NCBI GenBank assembly: GCA_903870185.1
Contig: CAIQCE010000190.1
Coordinates: 1-10,542 of the forward strand
Origin: an uncultured Gammaproteobacteria bacterium
Lineage (GTDB): Bacteria; Pseudomonadota; Gammaproteobacteria; Coxiellales; Coxiellaceae
Length of the DNA stretch: 10,542 bases
Direction: 5' to 3'
Each line of letters starts with the position of its first letter. The stretch's first letter is position 1. The notes under the pieces were generated by a model. That model was not told the DNA's origin and did no database searches. It saw only the letters and a list, made by a program, of their open reading frames with translations. This document shows positions 6,707 to 10,542 of the stretch, in pieces. Made by a program: the position numbers and the translations under genes.

Positions 6707-6975
6707 AGGGAGGCCAGTATTTCGGGTGATTTTGCAAAATCGTGATAGAGATTTTCCAGTTGTTCAAGATTTTCTGCCCATACATGAACGGTGAGCGAAA
6801 TAAAGTTGTGATCTTTGCTCAATCGCTGCTGGATGGAGTCTTCTTTTAAGCTGGGAAAGTGTTGATGCACGATCTCAAGGGCCACCTGTTCAAATGTATC
6901 AGTGGCCCTTCCCATCACCTTGATTTTGTAATCACAGGGGAAGGGAATGTTATTGAGTCGTGGTGTTGAATTCAT
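6703..6975 (-). CDS. ybeD: YbeD/DUF493 family protein
   Basis: A 90-aa cytoplasmic protein of the DUF493 (YbeD) family, typically about 87-90 aa with an ACT-like fold and no firmly established biochemical role. Family features visible are FPCDYKIKVMG (12-22), a central acidic and amphipathic helix, and the C-terminal LEQLENLYHDFAKSPEI (70-86). It sits between dacA and lipB, as in Escherichia coli, which strongly supports the identity. It begins 5 bp after the dacA stop without a clear ribosome-binding site and overlaps lipB by 4 bp, so all three are likely translated in a coupled way. A regulatory role in lipoate or cell-wall metabolism has been suggested only from this context. Confidence 0.92.
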   Translation of the reverse strand: MNSTPRLNNIPFPCDYKIKVMGRATDTFEQVALEIVHQHFPSLKEDSIQQRLSKDHNFISLTVHVWAENLEQLENLYHDFAKSPEILASL

Positions 6976-6980
6976 CGCAA

Positions 6981-8216
6981 TCAGCCCGAGCGATGAAAGA
7001 GTAACATTAGAAAATCAATTAATCGGGAGAACCAATTGCCTTCTTTATTATCTTCAAGCGCGACGAGAGGCACTGTCGCAATCGTTTTTCCTTCGAGTGT
7101 CACGCTAATCTTTCCATAGCTTTGATTTTTTACGATTGGGGCTCTAAGCTTGGGTTGAATTTTCATCTTCGCTTGTAATTGATTGTATTGATGAGTAGCG
7201 CTCGTGATATAGAAATCCGAATTCACACCAAGTTTGACGGTTTTTTCACGCCCCATCCACACTCGAGGTTCCGCAATCACAGCTCCTGCTTTGAACAGGA
7301 GGTGGTTCTCATAGAAACGGAATCCATAGGTTAATAGTGCTTGGCTATCATCAGCTCGGGCTGCATCAGAAGGTGTTCCCATGACGACGGTGATCAGACG
7401 CATGTTACCACGTTTGGCAGAGCTGATAAGGCAATATCCCGCATCGTCTGTATGCCCTGTCTTGATTCCATCAACCGATTTATCACGCCAGAGCAGTCGA
7501 TTGCGATTAGGTTGTTTGATGTGGTTGTAAGTAAACCATTGCTGACTGAAGTAGGGGTAATATTCTGGGAATTGTAGGACCAAAGCACGTGCTAACAAGG
7601 CCAAATCATAGGGGGTCGCATAGTGGCCTGGATTGGGTAGGCCAGTGGAGTCTTGGTAATGGGTGTCTTTCATTCCTAAGCGCTGGGCGGTTTGATTCAT
7701 CAAGTTGGCAAAGGTTTCTTCAGTGCCTGCAATGTGTTCAGCTAAGGCGACACAGGCATCATTACCCGATGCCACGATGACGCCTTGAATTAAATCACCG
7801 ACTTCCACCTCAGTGCCAGCCTGGATAAACATACGAGAACCATCCATTTTCCAAGCTTCTTTGCTGACCAATACCTTGTCGCTTAAATGAATTTGTCCGC
7901 TTTTTAAGGCCTGAAATGTGAGATACAGCGTCATCATTTTAGTGAGGCTGGCGGGGTCCATTCGCTGGCTCATGTTCTTTTCAGCGATCACTTGACCATT
8001 GCTGGCATCCATCAGCACATATCCCTTGGCGTCTTCTAGGGTGGGGGCTTGTGGGATTAAAACCGGAGCCTGTGCTAGGGTCAGTTTTTCATCAGGCATG
8101 GGTAGGGGTGGTGGGCTGCTCATGGGCATTTCGGTTGCTGAGCTTAAACTGCTCCACGTGATAAGGCTGGCTAGTACAGCAGAGGCTGCAATTGAGGTCC
8201 ATCGTCTGATTTTCAT
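6981..8216 (-). CDS. dacA: D-alanyl-D-alanine carboxypeptidase (PBP5/6 type)
   Basis: A periplasmic, membrane-tethered penicillin-binding protein that trims the terminal D-Ala from peptidoglycan pentapeptides. The 411-aa precursor has a signal peptide (MKIRR, then a hydrophobic stretch to about residue 27), a Pro-rich linker at about 30-60, the serine peptidase domain with SLTK (nucleophile S90, K93), SGN (150-152) and KTG (252-254), then the beta-rich PBP5 C-terminal domain. It ends in WFSRLIDFLMLLFHRSG (395-411), an amphipathic anchor of the kind that holds PBP5 to the inner membrane. The length is close to E. coli PBP5 (403 aa); the linker is longer and richer in proline than usual. AGGAG with a 6-nt gap sets the start. 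First gene of the five-gene operon. dacA, dacC and dacD paralogues cannot be told apart from sequence alone, but the ybeD-lipB context favours dacA. Confidence 0.95.
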   Translation of the reverse strand: MKIRRWTSIAASAVLASLITWSSLSSATEMPMSSPPPLPMPDEKLTLAQAPVLIPQAPTLEDAKGYVLMDASNGQVIAEKNMSQRMDPASLTKMMTLYLTFQALKSGQIHLSDKVLVSKEAWKMDGSRMFIQAGTEVEVGDLIQGVIVASGNDACVALAEHIAGTEETFANLMNQTAQRLGMKDTHYQDSTGLPNPGHYATPYDLALLARALVLQFPEYYPYFSQQWFTYNHIKQPNRNRLLWRDKSVDGIKTGHTDDAGYCLISSAKRGNMRLITVVMGTPSDAARADDSQALLTYGFRFYENHLLFKAGAVIAEPRVWMGREKTVKLGVNSDFYITSATHQYNQLQAKMKIQPKLRAPIVKNQSYGKISVTLEGKTIATVPLVALEDNKEGNWFSRLIDFLMLLFHRSG

Positions 8217-8263
8217 GTAAGGCTCCTGGGTCGAATCGGATTAATGCTGCAGTATGCTAGCAT

Positions 8264-8293
8264 ATTGTACAAAAAAAAAGGGTATATGAAGAA
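8264..8293 (-). promoter_or_regulatory. Possible dacA operon promoter with nearby palindromes
   Basis: On the minus strand a TACAAT (-10-like, 8264-8269) lies about 48 nt before the dacA ATG. The best -35 candidates are poor: TTCTTC at an 18-nt gap (8288-8293) or TTCATA at 15 nt (8285-8290). A run of nine T residues fills much of the spacer. A perfect 12-nt palindrome TATGCTAGCATA (8253-8264) and an 8-nt palindrome TTGTACAA (8265-8272) lie side by side on the -10 box and could bind a regulator. The element assignment is tentative. Confidence 0.35.
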
Positions 8294-8298
8294 TTTTG

Positions 8299-8327
8299 TT
8301 CAATTTCTCAGCGAGTTCGCTTACAAT
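8299..8327 (+). promoter_or_regulatory. Probable ndk promoter
   Basis: TTCAAT (8299-8304), a 17-nt spacer and TACAAT (8322-8327) give a sigma70-type layout; the -10 box matches consensus at five of six positions and the -35 box is weak. The predicted start, near 8334, gives a leader of about 27 nt holding the CGAGGA ribosome-binding site (8349-8354). Confidence 0.45.
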
Positions 8328-8360
8328 GGCGCACTTTCAAGACTATAACGAGGACCAATC

Positions 8361-8789
8361 ATGGCAATACAACGTACTTTATCGATAATTAAACCAGATG
8401 CAGTGGCTAAAAATGTGATAGGCCAGATCTATGCTCGTTTTGAACAATCAGGCTTGCAAATTGTAGCTGCTAAAATGAAGCATTTGACTCAAGCAGAAGC
8501 TCAAGAATTCTATGCGGTTCATAAAGATCGTCCTTTTTTCAATGCGTTAGTGAGCTTTATGATCCAAGGTCCTGTGATGATTCAGGCTTTGGAAGGCGAA
8601 AATGCGATACTGAAAAATCGTGATTTAATGGGTGCAACTAACCCAGCTGAAGCGGCAGCAGGTACTATTCGGGCTGATTTTGCTGAGTCTATCGATGCTA
8701 ATGCTGTTCATGGTTCTGATTCTGCTGAGACAGCGGCTCAAGAAATTGCTTTCTTCTTTGGTTCAGACGAAATTTGCGCAAGAAGCTAA
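8361..8789 (+). CDS. ndk: Nucleoside diphosphate kinase
   Basis: Transfers the gamma phosphate from ATP to nucleoside diphosphates, keeping NTP and dNTP pools balanced; cytoplasmic. The 142-aa length is standard for bacteria. ERTLSIIKPDA-type opening is present as QRTLSIIKPDA (4-14) with ATP-contacting K11, and the phospho-accepting histidine is H117 within NAVHGSDS (114-121). CGAGGA 6 nt before the ATG supports the start. It is divergent from dacA across 144 bp and is followed 68 bp later by rlmN, the usual gammaproteobacterial neighbour, so the two may be cotranscribed. Confidence 0.98.
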   Translation: MAIQRTLSIIKPDAVAKNVIGQIYARFEQSGLQIVAAKMKHLTQAEAQEFYAVHKDRPFFNALVSFMIQGPVMIQALEGENAILKNRDLMGATNPAEAAAGTIRADFAESIDANAVHGSDSAETAAQEIAFFFGSDEICARS

Positions 8790-8844
8790 TCCGCTGTTCT
8801 GTCGGCTGATTGAGCTCCTACGATCGGTCGGCGCCTGTGGTGCC

Positions 8845-8849
8845 AGAGG
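8845..8849 (+). promoter_or_regulatory. Ribosome-binding site that sets the rlmN start
   Basis: AGAGG lies 8 nt before the ATG at 8858. An in-frame TTG at 8810 would add 16 residues (SSYDRSAPVVPEVSR) unlike RlmN proteins and has no ribosome-binding site. Immediately upstream, GGCGCC-TGT-GGTGCC (8830-8844) can form a 6-bp stem with one G-U pair, ending exactly where AGAGG begins. Confidence 0.7.
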
Positions 8850-8857
8850 TTTCACGC

Positions 8858-9979
8858 ATGAGTTCTAAAACTAATTTACTCAATCTAGGTCTCCAAGGGA
8901 TGGTCGATTATGTCCAATCCTTGGGTGAGCCTCGCTTCCGTGCCCAACAATTGATTCAATGGATACATCAGAGAGGTGTGAGCGATTTTTCTCTGATGAC
9001 TAATCTTAGTAAATCTTTTCGAGAAAAGCTTGAGAGCTCGGCTGAAATTCGGTTGCCTGAAGTCATCATCAATCAGGCTTCAGCTGATGGTACTCATAAA
9101 TGGCTACTAAAGTTGGAAGGTGGCAGCGCCATTGAAATGGTGTTTATCCCTGAGCGAACTCGCGGGACTTTATGTGTGTCATCACAAGTGGGTTGTGCAT
9201 TAAATTGTAGTTTTTGCTCAACGGGTAAAGAAGGGTTTAATCGTAATTTGAGTTTGGCTGAAATCATTGGTCAAGTGTGGTTGGCTGTTCGCACCTTATC
9301 ACCTGAGGGAACTAAAAAAACGCCTTCCGTGACGAATGTGGTGATGATGGGAATGGGTGAGCCTTTATTGAATTATGATCCAGTCGTTCAAGCGATGGAA
9401 TTGATGATGGATGATCTTGCTTACGGACTTTCTAAATATCGAGTCACTCTCAGCACTTCGGGTGTATTGCCGATGATGCAGCGCTTAAAAGAAGAAAGCC
9501 CTGTTGCACTAGCAGTTTCTTTACATGCTCCTAATGATGAATTGCGAAATGAATTAGTGCCTATCAATAAAAAATATCCTTTGAAAGATTTAATGGAAAT
9601 GTGTCGTCATTACTTTCCCAAGGGTTCAAAGCGTATGGTGACTTTTGAATATGTGATGCTTGATGGAGTGAATGATTCTTTGGTTCACGCGAAGCAATTG
9701 ATACGGCTTTTATCCAGTGTGCCTTGTAAAGTGAATTTAATTCCCTTTAATCCTTTTCCGAAGACTCATTATCAGCGGTCAAGTGATCAAGCGATCAAAG
9801 CTTTTCAAGATCGTTTAACAGCGGCTGGGATTAATACTTGGGTTCGTCGTCCGAGAGGCGATGATATCGATGCTGCATGTGGGCAACTAGCCGGTCAAGT
9901 GAATGATATTACAGGCCGACATGAACGTTGGCAGAGAACTGGTCGATTGATTCCAATAGTGGATACACGCGCGCAGTGA
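8858..9979 (+). CDS. rlmN: Dual-specificity RNA methyltransferase (23S rRNA m2A2503 / tRNA m2A37)
   Basis: Methylates C2 of A2503 in 23S rRNA and of A37 in some tRNAs, using radical SAM chemistry and a methylated cysteine; cytoplasmic. From the ATG at 8858 the protein has 373 aa, against 384 in E. coli. Seen in order are an N-terminal helical domain (NLLNLGLQGMVDYVQSLGEPRFRAQQ), the radical SAM motif CALNCSFC with C113, C117 and C120, the MMGMGEPLLNYD stretch (163-174) that binds SAM, and the C-terminal VRRPRGDDIDAACGQL with the methyl-carrying C341. These match RlmN; the resistance paralogue Cfr methylates C8 and is shorter at the N-terminus, and the ndk-rlmN context also favours RlmN. The small EamA gene begins 27 bp after its stop, so the two are probably cotranscribed. 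Confidence 0.96.
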   Translation: MSSKTNLLNLGLQGMVDYVQSLGEPRFRAQQLIQWIHQRGVSDFSLMTNLSKSFREKLESSAEIRLPEVIINQASADGTHKWLLKLEGGSAIEMVFIPERTRGTLCVSSQVGCALNCSFCSTGKEGFNRNLSLAEIIGQVWLAVRTLSPEGTKKTPSVTNVVMMGMGEPLLNYDPVVQAMELMMDDLAYGLSKYRVTLSTSGVLPMMQRLKEESPVALAVSLHAPNDELRNELVPINKKYPLKDLMEMCRHYFPKGSKRMVTFEYVMLDGVNDSLVHAKQLIRLLSSVPCKVNLIPFNPFPKTHYQRSSDQAIKAFQDRLTAAGINTWVRRPRGDDIDAACGQLAGQVNDITGRHERWQRTGRLIPIVDTRAQ

Positions 9980-9991
9980 GTGAAAAAAAAT

Positions 9992-9999
9992 GGGAGGAG
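9992..9999 (+). promoter_or_regulatory. Strong ribosome-binding site that sets the EamA start
   Basis: GGGAGGAG lies 7 nt before the ATG at 10007. The in-frame GTG at 9980 would give a start directly abutting the rlmN stop and would place this Shine-Dalgarno sequence inside the reading frame, so it is rejected. Confidence 0.8.
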
Positions 10000-10006
10000 C
10001 TTTGAG

Positions 10007-10462
10007 ATGATATCTTGGTTTTGGTTGGCTATTACGGCTTCAGCTCTTTGGGGGATGACTTATGTCGTCAGTCAATATTTGCTAGGGTTTTTAAATCCGG
10101 TGCAGTTGATGTGGACCAGTTCCTTAATTATTTGTCTTGGGCTTTCAGTGACTCTATATATCACGGGTCAATGGCAAGCGACTCTGCATAAATTTTCAGA
10201 TCCTAAATTGCTGAGCATGGTATTAGCTTATGCGGTGCTTTATTTCTTAGCTTCAGCTTTAATTTTGAAAAGTATTAATTTGGGTGATGCTTCATTAGCA
10301 GCAGTAATTGAATCTTCTTATCCTTTATTCACGATTGTCTTTGCCTATTTATTTTTAAGGCAGATTCAGTTTAGTTGGGGCATGTTGGTGGGGATGAGTT
10401 TTATCGTTTCCGGAATTGCCATTATTCATGTGTGTAGTGTGAGTCGGGCACCACCGTTTTAA
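10007..10462 (+). CDS. Single-domain EamA/DMT-family membrane protein
   Basis: A 151-aa inner-membrane protein of the drug/metabolite transporter superfamily, probably moving a small metabolite; the substrate cannot be told. Five hydrophobic segments are visible at about 3-27, 31-53, 68-88, 95-117 and 124-143, the layout of one EamA domain. SALWGMTYV (12-20) is the typical opening, and GDASLAAVIESSYPLFTIVFAYLFLR carries the conserved fourth segment. Most EamA proteins are about 290 aa with two such domains; single-domain forms that work as dimers are known. The last residues (CSVSRAPPF) lie after the fifth segment and just before repeat DNA, so this is either a natural single-domain protein or a two-domain gene cut short by a repeat insertion. 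It is preceded by a strong ribosome-binding site 27 bp after rlmN. Confidence 0.8.
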   Translation: MISWFWLAITASALWGMTYVVSQYLLGFLNPVQLMWTSSLIICLGLSVTLYITGQWQATLHKFSDPKLLSMVLAYAVLYFLASALILKSINLGDASLAAVIESSYPLFTIVFAYLFLRQIQFSWGMLVGMSFIVSGIAIIHVCSVSRAPPF

Positions 10463-10474
10463 TTTTAATTGGTG

Positions 10475-10542
10475 GGTTGGTCCCAATTGTAGGTTAGTCC
10501 CAAGCGAAGCGCACTAGTGTCCGGGAAAAATTAGTCATAGGA
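10475..10542 (+). repeat. Stem-loop repeat, copy B, and window-edge sequence
   Basis: Positions 10488-10512 match the reverse complement of 1610-1634 at 24 of 25 positions, so the two copies face opposite ways about 8.9 kb apart. Unlike copy A, this copy loses the match after AGCGAAGCGC, so its stem is not closed; an 8-nt palindrome CACTAGTG (10512-10519) follows. A 12-nt near-duplicate, GGTTGGTCCCAA (10475-10486) and GGTTAGTCCCAA (10492-10503), covers its start. The remainder, AGTGTCCGGGAAAAATTAG onward, is unexplained and may be the edge of another element beyond the window. Confidence 0.65.

Noticed and set aside
8810..8857. TTG start for rlmN
   Set aside because: The added 16 residues do not look like RlmN and no ribosome-binding site precedes it; ATG at 8858 has AGAGG at 8 nt.
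8632..8868. Plus-strand open frame overlapping the ndk end and rlmN start
   Set aside because: It is a frame-shifted shadow of ndk (Leu-rich translation); the ndk frame has H117 and a standard length.
10513..10542. Insertion-sequence end at the right edge
   Set aside because: The sequence looks different from its surroundings, but without a transposase or the other terminus in view I cannot call an IS.

Overview
The window looks like a chromosomal stretch of a moderately AT-rich gammaproteobacterium, and I would guess the Legionellales (Legionella/Coxiella relatives). The reasons are the gene content (Mpl, the dacA-ybeD-lipB-lipA block, ndk-rlmN), a pyrophosphate-type phosphofructokinase, and a DedA-PAP2 protein whose tail resembles the LssY C-terminal domain described from Legionella. 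The assignment is inference from protein families; no rRNA or tRNA is present to confirm it.

Layout. A 93-bp palindromic repeat element (29-121) sits just behind the end of a minus-strand PPi-dependent phosphofructokinase gene (127-1371). A 324-bp divergent gap follows, largely filled by three repeat structures. Next is mpl on the plus strand (1696-3057). Converging on it, and overlapping its end by 27 bp, is a five-gene minus-strand cluster, in transcription order dacA, ybeD, lipB, lipA and a large DedA-PAP2-LssY_C-like membrane protein (8216 down to 3031). Its gaps are 5, -4, 16 and 15 bp, so it is very probably one operon. A 144-bp divergent control region separates it from a plus-strand set: ndk, rlmN and a small EamA-type membrane protein. 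The window ends in a repeat that matches, in inverted orientation, one found upstream of mpl.

How the genes work together. Mpl (recycling of murein tripeptide) and the PBP5-type carboxypeptidase DacA both act on peptidoglycan. LipB and LipA form the complete endogenous lipoate pathway: LipB transfers octanoate from acyl carrier protein to the target protein and LipA inserts the two sulfurs. YbeD is the small conserved companion usually encoded between dacA and lipB. The DedA-PAP2 protein probably handles lipid phosphates in the envelope. Phosphofructokinase, Ndk and RlmN are central-metabolism and translation housekeeping genes.

I found no CRISPR array, no transposase, no RNA gene, no toxin-antitoxin pair and no recognisable defence system. 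The unusual content is in the intergenic DNA (several distinct families of palindromic repeats, one of them flanked by a direct repeat carrying the mpl ribosome-binding site) and in the three-domain DedA-PAP2 protein at the end of the lipoate operon.
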